Positions 29,485-38,674 of a stretch of 57,327 bases of DNA are shown one piece after another. A program made the translations under genes and the position numbers. The stretch's first letter is position 1, and every line of letters begins with the position of its first letter. A model generated the notes under the pieces. The model worked only from the letters and a program-made list of their open reading frames with translations, was not told the origin of the DNA and did no database searches. Origin of the DNA: Geomicrobium sp. JCM 19039 (GTDB taxonomy: Bacteria; Bacillota; Bacilli; Bacillales; Marinococcaceae); contig NZ_BAXB01000024.1 in assembly GCF_000698145.1 (NCBI RefSeq), forward strand, positions 1 through 57,327, given 5' to 3'.

Positions 29485-30837
29485 TTGGCACGTGAACATT
29501 GGGGTACGAAAGTTGGGTTTATGCTCGCAGCGGTCGGCTCAGCAGTAGGTTTGGGGAATATTTGGCGATTCCCATATATTACTGGGGAGTACGGCGGCGG
29601 TTCATTTCTTCTCGTTTACTTACTTTGTATTGCACTTATCGGTTTACCAGTTATTATTGCAGAATTTTCTATCGGGAAGAGAGGACAGTTGGATGCGGTA
29701 GGGTCTTATCGTAAAACGGCACCATCAAAACCGTGGGTGATTGGTGGTTGGTTAGCCGTCGCCACATCTTTTCTTATCGTTTCATTCTATGCCGTAATTA
29801 CCGGTTGGGTACTACACTTTATGTTTGGCTACTTAACGGGTTCGATTCAACAAGTAGAAAGTGGCGGGGCACCTGATTATTTTACCGGAGTCATTGGATC
29901 GACATGGTTGCCGATCTTCTGGTTGATTGTTGTTATGGTAATCATTATGGGGATACTTTATTTCGGGGTGAAGCGCGGCATTGAATTTAGTAGTAAGATC
30001 TTTATGCCGTTACTCGCAGTGATTCTTATTATCCTAGCAGGCTACAGTGTAACGCTAGATGGAGCGATGGAAGGCATGCGTTTCTTGTTCGTTCCGGATT
30101 GGAGTGCGCTATCAGATCCAAGGTTATACCTTGCAGCTATTGGGCAATCATTCTTTACACTCTCTCTCGGGATGGGAATTATGATTACGTACGGTGGGTA
30201 TTTATCGAAGCAAACCGGTTCCGATTTACCTAAGACGGCGAGAAACGTCGTTATTCTTGACACCCTCTTTGCAATTATCGTAGCCGTTGCCATCTTTGGT
30301 ATCGTATATGCGATCGGAGCAGAGCCCGATTCTGGTCCAGGACTCGTCTTTATGGTGTTGCCGGAAATATTTAATCAAATGGCAGGAGCTGGAACCCTCT
30401 TTGCGATTGCTTTCTTCTTCTTAGTATTTATTGCCGCCTTAACGTCAGCGATCTCACTAGCAGAAGTGAGCATCTCAGCGGCGATGGAACGTTTCAAAAT
30501 TAGTCGGCAAAAAGCAGTGCTCATCATGGGAGGGCTCATTACACTATTCGGCATTCCGTCTGCATTGAGTCAAGGCGGACCGTTATCTGGGTTTGAAATT
30601 TTTGGACTCCCATTCCTAGACTTCGTAGATACAGTGACGGATAGTTACTTCCTCCCAATTGGTGGATTAATCGTCGTACTACTCGTCGGTTGGGGGTGGA
30701 CGAAGCGCAATGCATTGGATGAAGCAGACTTCCGTAGTCCGTTCTTTGCGAAACTGTATCTTATCTTATTACGTTTTGTTGCACCAATTATGATCATTGT
30801 TATCTTGCTACTGAACATTCTTGGTATTGGCGTATAA
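29485..30837 (+). CDS. Neurotransmitter:sodium symporter (NSS/SNF) family transporter
   Basis: 450 residues from TTG 29485 with AGGGGG 8 nt upstream. An 11- to 12-helix LeuT-fold carrier importing amino acids or related solutes with Na+. The N-terminal signature is WGTKVGFMLAAVGSAVGLGNIWRFPY (shown as VGSAVGLGN and IWRFPY), the unwound helix 1 that binds Na+ and substrate; FFTLSLGMGIMITYGGYLS is helix 6 to 7; TSAISLAEV is in helix 8. Substrate cannot be named. A hairpin ends the unit. Confidence 0.92.
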   Translation: MAREHWGTKVGFMLAAVGSAVGLGNIWRFPYITGEYGGGSFLLVYLLCIALIGLPVIIAEFSIGKRGQLDAVGSYRKTAPSKPWVIGGWLAVATSFLIVSFYAVITGWVLHFMFGYLTGSIQQVESGGAPDYFTGVIGSTWLPIFWLIVVMVIIMGILYFGVKRGIEFSSKIFMPLLAVILIILAGYSVTLDGAMEGMRFLFVPDWSALSDPRLYLAAIGQSFFTLSLGMGIMITYGGYLSKQTGSDLPKTARNVVILDTLFAIIVAVAIFGIVYAIGAEPDSGPGLVFMVLPEIFNQMAGAGTLFAIAFFFLVFIAALTSAISLAEVSISAAMERFKISRQKAVLIMGGLITLFGIPSALSQGGPLSGFEIFGLPFLDFVDTVTDSYFLPIGGLIVVLLVGWGWTKRNALDEADFRSPFFAKLYLILLRFVAPIMIIVILLLNILGIGV

Positions 30838-30842
30838 GCAAG

Positions 30843-30872
30843 AGAAACGGCACCTAGTGGTGCCGTTTCTAC
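30843..30872 (+). terminator. Terminator of the NSS gene
   Basis: Perfect 12-bp stem AGAAACGGCACC / GGTGCCGTTTCT (30843-30870) with a TAGT loop; short T-run. Confidence 0.78.
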
Positions 30873-30911
30873 ATAATTTACAAACTCTGATGGAGTAAGG
30901 AGAGAGGGACA

Positions 30912-32260
30912 ATGATTGATTGGTTAGAAACAATAAGTGGAGATATCGCTGACTTTGTTTGGGGAATACCCCTCATTGTTCTACTTGTAGGGACAGGCGT
31001 TTATCTTACGTTTCGCCTCATGTTCTACACGTTCGCGCAGTTACCCTATGCGCTGAAGCTCGTTTTTAAAAAGAACTTAGATAAAGATGCTAAAGGAGAC
31101 ATTTCACACTTTCAAGCATTAATGACCTCACTTGCAGCCACCGTAGGTACAGGGAACGTGGCCGGCGTGGCAACTGCCGTCGTTGTCGGGGGCCCAGGTG
31201 CCGTGTTTTGGATGTGGATCACAGCGCTCGTAGGGATGGCAACGAAGTATGCTGAAGCGATTCTTGGTGTGAAATACAGAGGTCAAAACCACCGCGGTGA
31301 AATGGCTGGTGGACCGATGTACTACATTGAGCATGGGTTAGGAAAGAAGTGGAAATGGATGGGGATGCTGTTTGCATTCTTCGCGGTGTTCGCAGCCATT
31401 TTCGGAATCGGAAACATGACGCAAGCCAATACGGCTGCTGATATTGTGAATTCAACATTTAATGTACCCACTTGGGTAACAGGTGTTGCGCTAACCGTTC
31501 TCGTTGGTCTCGTCATTATTGGCGGGATTAAAAGTATCGGGCGTGTAAGTGGTGTCATCGTTCCGGTCATGATTGTTTTTTATGTGGTTGCAGGATTCTT
31601 TGTGATCGGCTTTAACATCACTGAGGTGCCTGCTGCTTTCGGACTCATCTTTTATGATGCTTTTACGGGCCATGCGTGGCAGGTGGGGCAATTGGGACTG
31701 TCATTCAAATGGGTGTCGCTCGCGGCTTATTCTCTAACGAAGCCGGTCTAGGTACGGGCGGAATTGCCGCTGCCGCAGCAAAAACCGATGTACCTGCAAG
31801 GCAAGCACTCATTTCAATGACGCAAGTTTTTATCGATACGATCATTGTTTGTACGATTACCGGTCTAGCTTTAGTCATCGCCGACCTTTACACGACCGGT
31901 TCAGATGGTGCAGCATTAACAGCGGCTTCATTTGAAGCGATCTTACCAGCTGGAGGAAGTCTCGTCGTTACGATCACCCTATTATTCTTTATTTTCTCTA
32001 CGATCATTGGATGGGCATACTTCGGTGAGAAATGTTTAGAGTACCTTGTTGGCGATCGCGTAACGTATGTGTACCGTCTCGTATTTACGATAGCCGTATT
32101 CTTTGGTGCGACGTTGCCATTAAACGTCGTCTGGAACTTTGGAGATATCTTTAACGGACTCATGGCCATACCGAACTTAATCGCGATCCTTCTATTGTCC
32201 GGTGTTGTCGTAAAAGAAACACAGAAGTTTAAAGATAAACGAAAGCTTGAAATGCGTTAA
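30912..32260 (+). CDS. AGCS-family sodium:alanine symporter (frameshifted)
   Basis: About 450 residues after restoring one base near 31675. Carries alanine or glycine with Na+. SLAATVGTGNVAGVATAVVVGGPGAVFWMW in parts, WITALVGMATKYAEA, MAGGPMYYIEHGLG, the joined segment GGAIGTVIQMGVARGLFSNEAGLG (in part), and FFIFSTIIGWAYFGEKC are all AGCS marks. AAGGAGAGAGG precedes ATG 30912. The break in GCCATGCGTGGCAGGTGG is one base short and the frame recovers in the most conserved stretch. Confidence 0.91.
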
Positions 32261-32268
32261 CTACCGCT

Positions 32269-32312
32269 AACGGCTAGCCTTTTTCAGTAAAAGAAAGGCT
32301 AGGCCGTTTTTT
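32269..32312 (+). terminator. Terminator of the alanine symporter gene
   Basis: AACGGC-TAGCCTTT (32269-32283) pairs with AAAGGCTAGGCCGTT (32294-32308) with one bulge, then TTTT. It also separates the convergent phosphatase gene. Confidence 0.85.
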
Positions 32313-32405
32313 ATGCGTTAGAGGCATTTTGCAGCTATGTCGACTGAAACAACCGTAGGACTAAAAACGTCGCCTACTCATTTGCAATCCCAGATTACTA
32401 AATTT

Positions 32406-33050
32406 TTATCTGTGTGTATTCACATTATTAACAATGAACGACTCTCCACTTGCGTCAATCTCTGTCATGCTGCAGTTTTCAATGTCGGTGACCTCACCGG
32501 AGTAGCCGTATACGTGGATAAGCGTACGAATCGTAAAACCGTGTGAGACGATGGCGATTTGTTCGCAATTCTCTTCTTTTGCGTGTTTTACCACGTTTTT
32601 CATTGCTTTGGTCACTCGTTTTTCATACACATCCCAAGACTCCGCTTCTCCGTTATCAATTGTACACAACGTATCAACAACGTCTGGGACGGGGACGTCC
32701 CACATCATATGCACGTCTTTGAATTTCGGCGATAATCCCTCTTTTAGTGATTCAAGCATTGCTGAATTAAATCCACCTTCGAACGTACCGAAATACACTT
32801 CTCGTAACCCTTCGTGTTCGTGAAGCGGCAGGTGAGCATGGTTACTATATGCTTGAAGGATGGACGCCGTTTCTCGAGCGCGGCCACTATCACTTGCATA
32901 CCACCCGTCGATCGTTTCTCCTGCCAAATTCTTGCCTAGCGTCATTGCACCCGCTCGTCCAGCCTCGGTTAAAGGTGTGTCTGACCAACCTTGGACTTTG
33001 CCTTGTGTATTAAAAATGGTTTTGCCGTGTCGGATGAGTAATACCTTCAT
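32406..33050 (-). CDS. Histidine phosphatase superfamily protein (phosphoglycerate mutase-like)
   Basis: 214 residues from ATG 33050 (GGAGGC 7 nt upstream; ATG 33056 is too close). The catalytic motif is LLIRHGKTIFN near the N-terminus, followed by GWSDTPLTEAGRAGA, ASDSGRARETA (second Arg), EGLREVYFGTFEG (acid residue) and SHGFTIRTLIHV (second His). Members include cofactor-dependent mutases and broad phosphatases such as PhoE; the exact substrate is not given by sequence. Own unit on the minus strand beside lytH. Confidence 0.88.
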   Translation of the reverse strand: MKVLLIRHGKTIFNTQGKVQGWSDTPLTEAGRAGAMTLGKNLAGETIDGWYASDSGRARETASILQAYSNHAHLPLHEHEGLREVYFGTFEGGFNSAMLESLKEGLSPKFKDVHMMWDVPVPDVVDTLCTIDNGEAESWDVYEKRVTKAMKNVVKHAKEENCEQIAIVSHGFTIRTLIHVYGYSGEVTDIENCSMTEIDASGESFIVNNVNTHR

Positions 33051-33095
33051 GCGCATCGCCTCCTATACTCGTCTCACTACGAGTATATCGGAAGG

Positions 33096-34089
33096 CTAGC
33101 TTTTTTGTCGTTCTTTTTGCTCCCACATTCTCAATTTAGGGTACGGGTCAAATGACCATTCAGATATGCCGTTATCCCGATAGACGCCGTAGTGCAAGTG
33201 TGGAGGGAATTTTCCTTGTGTACCCGGCTTTCCGTATCCTGAGCTGCCGACGCTACCAATGACGGTACCAGGGGTAACGATCGTTCCTTCTTCAATATCT
33301 TCTGCAAACCCGTGAAGGTGCGCGTAATAATGATACACGTTATCGAGATCGCGAATTCCGATGCGCCAGCCACCGTATTCGTTCCAACCTTTTAACTCGA
33401 CAATGCCATAGGTGGTTGCGCGGACGGGAGTGCTATATCCAGCAAAGATATCAGTCCCTTCATGAATGCGGCGACCCCCCCAGCCACGTTTCGCTCCCCA
33501 CGTGCTTTTATAACTATAATTATAGTGAAGGGGCACAGGGAAGGCGTTGTCGTGTAACGAGACGGTCTGATACTTTGCATAAATGTTCGCGTGACCGGTA
33601 ATGATGCGCACAGCTTGGTCACGTTGATAATGGTCCCAAAGGGCAATGCGAATGTTCTCATCATCAAATCCATACGTAGATATTTTCTTTGCCATCGTAT
33701 AGAGTACATCATGATCATTTAACCGATCCGCTTCACCATCTGCATTGCCATCCAGTCCACTCCCGTCAAAGATTCCGATATTTAGCGCATTTTTATCTTC
33801 GAGATCCGGATTTAATGCGCCAACCCAATCCCGTGGTGAGAAATAAATGGAAACAAAACTCGCTCGGGCTGCGATCATTACGGGCAACATTAAGCCCTCT
33901 TTCATAGCTGTCAATAGCCGCAAGCCAATACCAAGGTACACCTGTAATCGTGTCCATGTCCCGGTATAATTGCATCCGTTCCATATCGCGCTCATCTTGA
34001 GTAAGATCACTAATGGCAGCTTCAGAAGGCATAGTATTTAATAAAAAGACGCAAACAGCCAATAGTAAACATACAGTCTTTTTCTTCAT
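33096..34089 (-). CDS. lytH: Spore-cortex L-Ala-D-Glu peptidase LytH (M23 family, frameshifted)
   Basis: About 330 residues. N-terminal signal MKKKTVCLLLAVCVFLLNT and SEA cleavage region, then the LytH-type domain (GVPWYWLAAIDSYERGLN) with an EF-hand-like acidic run DGSGLDGNADGEADRL, and a C-terminal M23 metalloendopeptidase domain: HEGTD with zinc His and Asp, HYYAHLHG, and HLHYGVYR. The frame breaks near 33857 in a run of four T; here an extra T (not a missing base) gives the simplest repair. In B. subtilis LytH trims peptide side chains in the spore cortex. It lies back to back with lipA, as in the yut-yun cluster. Confidence 0.9.
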
Positions 34090-34173
34090 CCGACGATTCG
34101 TCCTCTCACTTTAATTTCATCCTTTTCTTTACTATGGGACAGTTTCTCATTTTTATACTGAAAAACAACATCT

Positions 34174-34202
34174 TGGTCATGTTGCATTGCCGTGGTAAAC
34201 TA
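34174..34202 (+). promoter_or_regulatory. Predicted promoter of lipA
   Basis: TTGGTC (34174-34179), 17-nt spacer, TAAACT (34197-34202). AGGAGAAGGG follows at 34205. Confidence 0.5.
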
Positions 34203-34222
34203 CAGGAGAAGGGTGTGATACG

Positions 34223-35145
34223 ATGACTAAAAAAGAAGAGCACATTCGTAAACCAGACTGGTTAAAGATCAAACTAAACACGAACGAGTCATATACAGGA
34301 TTAAAGAAAATGATGCGAGAGAAGAAATTACATACGGTATGCGAGGAAGCGCGCTGTCCGAATATTCATGAATGCTGGGCTGTCAGAAAAACCGCAACAT
34401 TTATGATACTTGGGGATACGTGTACGAGAGGCTGTCGTTTTTGTGCGGTGAAAACAGGCTCCCGACCGAACTGGATTGGGATGAGCCCGAGCGTGTCGCT
34501 GATTCTGTAGAACAGATGGGTCTAAAGCACGTGGTCATTACAGCCGTCGCTCGTGACGATCTGAAAGACGGAGGCTCGAACGTATTCGCTGAAACGGTGC
34601 GGGCGGTAAGAAGAAGAAACCCTCTCTGTACCATTGAGGTGCTTCCATCTGATATGATGGGTCTGGAGGAGAATTTGAAAACGTTAATGGAAGCGCGGCC
34701 GAATATTTTAAATCACAATATCGAGACCGTTCGTAGGTTGACAAAGAAAGTCCGTGCCCGGGCGAAGTACGACCGTTCATTAACATTTCTCCGCTATTCA
34801 AAAGAACTGCATCCAGACATCCCTACAAAATCAAGTCTAATGATCGGTCTTGGGGAAACCGCTGAGGAAATTGAAGAAGTAATGGATGATTTACGAGCCA
34901 ATGACGTGGATATTATGACGATTGGTCAATACTTACAACCGACGAAAAAGCATTTGCCCGTCATTAAATATTATACTCCGGACGAATTTGCCGAGTTCAA
35001 GGAACTGGCGATGACAAAAGGGTTCAAGCACTGTGAGGCAGGTCCACTCGTTCGCTCATCATATCATGCCGATGAACAAGTGGATAAAGCTCAAGTGTGG
35101 AAAGAAGCGGCCAAGTACCAGAACCAAACGCAGCTTGGCGGATAA
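34223..35145 (+). CDS. lipA: Lipoyl synthase LipA (frameshifted)
   Basis: About 307 residues after restoring one base near 34458 (AAAACAGGCTCCCG should read ...VKTGLPTELD). A radical-SAM enzyme that inserts two sulfurs into protein-bound octanoate. The auxiliary cluster cysteines are in [12 protein letters not shown], the radical-SAM cysteines in CTRGCRFC, and the cluster-ligand Ser in VRSSYHA near the C-terminus. Also [23 protein letters not shown], and FNHNIETV-like [11 protein letters not shown]. It depends on the Fe-S system encoded by the suf genes 15 kb away. The break is in an important gene and so probably a sequencing error. Confidence 0.95.
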
Positions 35146-35160
35146 GCGAGGTGAGAATCG

Positions 35161-35448
35161 TTGATTCAAGCGCATCAACAACATTTCGAACTGATTGAAC
35201 AATCGAGAGAAGGCTGGGACGAAGAAGCTTTCTTGAATCGTTACAGTGAAGTTCTAAACAAATATGATTTTATTGTCGGAGATTGGGGGCACGAACAGCT
35301 ACGGCTACGAGGTTTCTTCCATGACCGCCACAAAAAAGCGACATTCGATACGAAAGTAAGCACCGTTTATGATTATTTGTATGAGTTTTGTAATTTTGAT
35401 TGCCCGTACTTTATTTTACAAAAAGTGAAACCAGAAAAAAGTGAATAG
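35161..35448 (+). CDS. yutD: YutD family protein (DUF1027)
   Basis: 95 residues from TTG 35161 (GAGGTGAG upstream). The YutD core is YDFIVGDWGHEQLRLRGFF and YLYEFCNFDCPYFILQKV in parts. Small protein of unknown function that follows lipA in B. subtilis as here. The terminator follows 5 bp after the stop. Confidence 0.88.
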   Translation: MIQAHQQHFELIEQSREGWDEEAFLNRYSEVLNKYDFIVGDWGHEQLRLRGFFHDRHKKATFDTKVSTVYDYLYEFCNFDCPYFILQKVKPEKSE

Positions 35449-35452
35449 ACTG

Positions 35453-35482
35453 CTCATGCCGATCTTAGGCATGAGTTCTTTT
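35453..35482 (+). terminator. Terminator after yutD
   Basis: CTCATGCC (35453-35460) pairs with GGCATGAG (35468-35475), followed by TTCTTTT. Confidence 0.85.
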
Positions 35483-35498
35483 CATAGGTGGTGAAATG

Positions 35499-36586
35499 AT
35501 GTGGATTCGGCTTGTAGCTACACTTCTCATCTATGCAACAATCTACCTTAATCAGCCTCAAATCGTGACGTCGCCCTGTTTTGGTTTGCAAGTGCAGCGG
35601 TGGTGACGAGCTTTATTTTATGGGATTTACCTGTGCCAAAAAGTGTATTTGTTTTCGTGCACCTTCTCGCTGCCATTGTCATGCAATGGCTTCCTGGTGA
35701 AACGGATCTGTACTGGCTATTGCCTTTCACCGGTCTAGTGTTCTATGCGTTACACACGGGTGCAACCGTAAAAACGATGGCGGTTCTTTTGTCATTCATA
35801 ACCATTCCGGTTTTATTGTCTTCCATAAATTTCCTGTTTTATGGGTTGTATGCAACCGTGCTTTTGCTTCTCGTGTTACATACGAAAAAGCTAAGAGAAA
35901 AGGAGGAAGGGCTTCAAGATGTGCTCGTTTTATACCGACGGGAAAAACGACAAGTGATTGAGGCTGAAGACACAGTGAAGCAAGACGAGCGTGCGCGAAT
36001 TGCCCGTGAAATGCATGACTCCGTCGGCCATAATTTGACAGCCCTTTTAATGCAATTAAAAATGCTGGAGTTGCGCAATGAGGCACCGGAAGAAGTGCAA
36101 GTAGCGTCGGCGTTAGCTTCAGAGAGTCTATCGCAAATGCGCGCATCTGTACACGAATTGAAGAGTGATCAACCAAAAGGATTAGGGATGATCATTCAGC
36201 TGATTCGAAAACTAGAAGCAGAGTCGCTCATGAAGATTTCTTTTACGACAAAAGGCGGTGTGTTATCGGTTCCGCTTACCGAAGAGCAATCAGTCACTAT
36301 TTATCGATTTGTACAAGAGGGGCTCACGAATGCGATGCGTCATGCTTATTCAAAACAGGTGGATATCACCTTTGAAGTGTTAGGAGCTCGTCGGTATGTA
36401 GTGCGTGTGAAAAGCGGTGCGAAAGATCACTCGGTGTTTTCAGAAGGTTTTGGTTTGCGCCAATTGAGGGAACGTTTCGAGGCGCTTGGTGGAACCTTCT
36501 TAAGCGGCTATCAAGACGACCATTTTGTGATTGAAGGAAGCTTTACAATTCCAAATGTAGAAGCGGAGGAGAGGGCATGGGCGTGA
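35499..36586 (+). CDS. NarL-type sensor histidine kinase (DesK/LiaS-like, frameshifted)
   Basis: About 363 residues once one base near 35573 is restored. ATG 35499 is 7 nt after AGGTGG. The N-terminal half holds about five membrane helices (up to ATVLLLLVLHTKK), with no large sensor loop, so the signal is probably sensed in the membrane. The dimer and phosphoacceptor box is ERARIAREMHDSVGHNL (HisKA_3), and the ATPase domain has QEGLTNAMRHA (N-box) and FGLRQLRERFEALGG. Overlaps the response regulator gene by 10 bp. Genes of this architecture answer to membrane or cell-envelope stress; here no target is obvious beside it. Confidence 0.87.
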
Positions 36587-37215
36587 TTCTCATTGCAGAG
36601 GACCAAACGCTCGTAAGGAAAGGGATTCGGATGATGATTGAAACTCATTCCGACTATACCGTCATCGAAGCGGCAACTGGTGTTGAAGCGATCAAGCAAT
36701 TCCAAAGTCAATCAATTGATGTTGTGCTAATGGATATACGTATGCCTCAAATGACGGGCTTGGAAGCGACAAAACGAATTCGAGAGCAAGACCCGAGCAG
36801 TAAAATTATCATGTTGACGACGTTTGCAGATGATGAGTACGCCATCGAAGCACTCAAATATGGAGCCGTTGGTTACCTCCTAAAAGATGCAAATGAAGAC
36901 CGGCTCATTGATGCCATTCAAGGAGCACAAACGGGTCAGGTCGTCATTGATGGTGAGGTGGCGGCTTCTGTGATGCCAAAACTATTGGAAAGGGAACCAT
37001 CACGTGTACCCGCCAAAGAACTAGCTCAGTTAAGTGCGAAAGAGGTAGAGATACTCAGGCTCATTGGAGAAGGGAAAAGCAATCGCGAAATTTCCGAAGA
37101 AATGTTTCTAAGTATTGGCACAATCAAAAATAACGTTAGTTATTTGCTCACGAAATTGGATTTGAGAGACCGAACACAGCTAGCGATTTTCGCGTTGAAG
37201 AATAGCATCTTTTAA
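36577..37215 (+). CDS. NarL/FixJ-family response regulator
   Basis: 212 residues. Receiver domain: acidic pair AEDQ, phosphorylation Asp in VVLMDIRMPQMTG, switch Thr in MLTTFADDEYA, Lys in GYLLKDA. Linker, then LuxR-type helix-turn-helix: LSAKEVEILRLIGEGKSNREI and LSIGTIKNNVSYLLTKL in parts. Partner of the upstream kinase, with which it overlaps. In B. subtilis similar pairs control ABC exporters (LnrJK, LiaSR); an LnrLMN-like exporter is 8.6 kb downstream, but a link is only a guess. Confidence 0.92.
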   Translation: MGVILIAEDQTLVRKGIRMMIETHSDYTVIEAATGVEAIKQFQSQSIDVVLMDIRMPQMTGLEATKRIREQDPSSKIIMLTTFADDEYAIEALKYGAVGYLLKDANEDRLIDAIQGAQTGQVVIDGEVAASVMPKLLEREPSRVPAKELAQLSAKEVEILRLIGEGKSNREISEEMFLSIGTIKNNVSYLLTKLDLRDRTQLAIFALKNSIF

Positions 37216-37292
37216 GCGCATGTTTGTCCACAGAGAAGGGCGGGTACATTACATAGTGAACATGATTATTACATTAAGGAGTGTTCACATAC

Positions 37293-37937
37293 ATGAAAGT
37301 ACTCATTGTAGGTGCAAACGGACAGATCGGAAAGCAAACTGTGGAGAAGATGGTAAACGACGACGTCTTTACGCCAACAGCGATGGTGCGAAAAGAAGAG
37401 CAAGTAAAAGCATTTCAAGATATGGGTGCTGAAACGGTGCTACAAGACCTTGAAGGTCAGGTGGAGGACATAGCCGCAGCGGCTAAAGGTAAAGATGCCG
37501 TAGTATTTGCCGCCGGTTCTGGAGGGCACACTGGCGCTGACAAGACGATGATGATTGACATGGACGGTGCGATCAAATCAATGGAGGCAGCAGAGCGTGC
37601 AGGTGTGAAGCGATTCGTTATCGTTAGTGCAATTGGTGTATATGATCGCAACAAATGGATGTCAAAAGCCCCGTATTACAGTGCAGCCAAACACTATGCA
37701 GATGAATGGTTAATGCGTAGCGGTCTAGACTACACGGTCATTCGTCCAGGTGGACTGACAAATGATCGTGGCAATGGTCAAATCAAAGTGGCGAAAGAGG
37801 TTGAGCGTGGAGAAATTCCTCGTGAAGACGTTGCCGAAACGATTCTCGCCTCATTAAAAGATGAAGGAACGATCGGCAAAGATTTCGACATGATTTCTGG
37901 AACTGACGACATTGCAGATGCGTTGAAGCGTTTGTAA
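37293..37937 (+). CDS. yhfK: NAD(P)-binding atypical SDR protein (YhfK-like)
   Basis: 214 residues from ATG 37293. Rossmann motif VLIVGANGQIGKQTV, then FAAGSGGHTGADKTMMIDMDGA in parts, the YSAAKHYADEWL active-site-like Tyr-x3-Lys, and VIRPGGLTND. Length and motifs match B. subtilis YhfK. AAGGAG lies at 37275-37280, 12 nt away; GTG 37281 is an alternative start but sits directly on it. GTGAACA (37256) and TGTTCAC (37282) form an inverted repeat with the ribosome site between them, a possible operator or hairpin. Confidence 0.85.
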   Translation: MKVLIVGANGQIGKQTVEKMVNDDVFTPTAMVRKEEQVKAFQDMGAETVLQDLEGQVEDIAAAAKGKDAVVFAAGSGGHTGADKTMMIDMDGAIKSMEAAERAGVKRFVIVSAIGVYDRNKWMSKAPYYSAAKHYADEWLMRSGLDYTVIRPGGLTNDRGNGQIKVAKEVERGEIPREDVAETILASLKDEGTIGKDFDMISGTDDIADALKRL

Positions 37938-37989
37938 AAGATACTAGGTAATTCCGCGCTCATGCGTGGGAGCTTGTAGGTCAACATGC

Positions 37990-38036
37990 AACAAAACGGC
38001 TAAGGAGGGTCATGCCCACCTTAGCGTTTTGTTTAT
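37990..38036 (+). terminator. Terminator after the yhfK-like gene
   Basis: ACAAAACG-G-CTAAGG pairs with CCTTAGCGTTTTGT (right arm 38019-38032, one bulge), then TTATTT. Confidence 0.82.
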
Positions 38037-38459
38037 TTACTATATAGGTTAAACCAAAGAAATTCACTGAATCCGTTGACCGAAATCGGTTTTTACAGGC
38101 AAACGCCTACCGATCGTCTGTTGAAGTTCATCTCACTTCGATGTCGATCGTTGTTCGTTACTGCAAGGGTTGTGGGAAACACGGAAGACGCTTGCTGAAT
38201 GGTTAAAAGACGTAACCGATGGTCACCACCTGACGCAAGCGTGTAATCTCCTAGCACTTATGTGACAATTTGGCCTTTAAACCGTGCACTTTCGGCCCTC
38301 AACGGTCACATATATTTAGATTTGTAACCGTTGACTCCGTTTATGTGCGCATTCACGTTTAAAATGATGATTTTTCTTTCCCAAGTGTCACGTAAATGAA
38401 TATATGGGGCATTTGGGTTTCTTTCCACACCGTGACTAGCAGGCCAGAAACGTGAACCG
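38037..38459. other. Gene-free spacer with a short open-frame remnant
   Basis: No confident gene. A 46-codon open frame at 38125-38265 reads LWETRKTLAEWLKDVTDGHH and LTQACNLLALM and looks protein-like, but there is no start codon or homologue I know. Several short inverted repeats occur. The stretch leads into the tandem repeats that follow. Confidence 0.4.
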
Positions 38460-38605
38460 TGTTGCTCTTATGCTCTGGAGTGTCAAGAAAACACGTTGGG
38501 CGTCTTTTGGCCACCGGTGTTGCCCATGTGCTCTGGAGTACATAGAAAACACGGTGGTCGCCTTTTGACCACCGATGTTGCACTTGTACTCCGGAGTACA
38601 AGCAT
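38460..38605. repeat. 58-bp tandem repeat, two full copies and one partial
   Basis: Copies start at TGTTGC at 38460, 38518 and 38576. The first two are exactly 58 bases each and align without gaps, sharing GCTCTGGAGT, AGAAAACACG and TTTTG(A/G)CCACCG. Copy 2 contains the hairpin GGTGGTC-gcctttt-GACCACC. The partial third copy holds a perfect 20-base palindrome, CTTGTACTCCGGAGTACAAG (38583-38602), which the other copies have in degraded form. Confidence 0.8.
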
Positions 38606-38630
38606 TCTCCTGCAGTGGAAAGCAACAATA

Positions 38631-38670
38631 AACTGCGCAATTAGGAAAATGTTACGTTCATTCTATATAG
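38631..38670 (-). repeat. Dispersed 40-bp repeat, copy A
   Basis: Read on the minus strand it starts CTATATAGAATGAAC and ends TTGCGCAGTT. It matches 49318-49358 on the plus strand with four mismatches, all transitions, and one 1-base gap. Its edge includes the palindrome ATTCTATATAGAAT. It lies 5 bp beyond the stop codon of the fusion glycosidase gene. Confidence 0.82.
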
Positions 38671-38674
38671 AATT

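Noticed and set aside
38037..38459. Decayed insertion sequence
   Set aside because: No terminal inverted repeats, target duplications or transposase motif can be seen; only a short unassigned open frame.
38460..38605. CRISPR array
   Set aside because: The units are directly joined 58-bp tandem repeats without unique spacers, and no cas gene is present.
38359..38640. A 93-codon minus-strand open frame in the tandem-repeat region
   Set aside because: It merely translates the 58-bp repeats; there is no ribosome site and no protein-like pattern.
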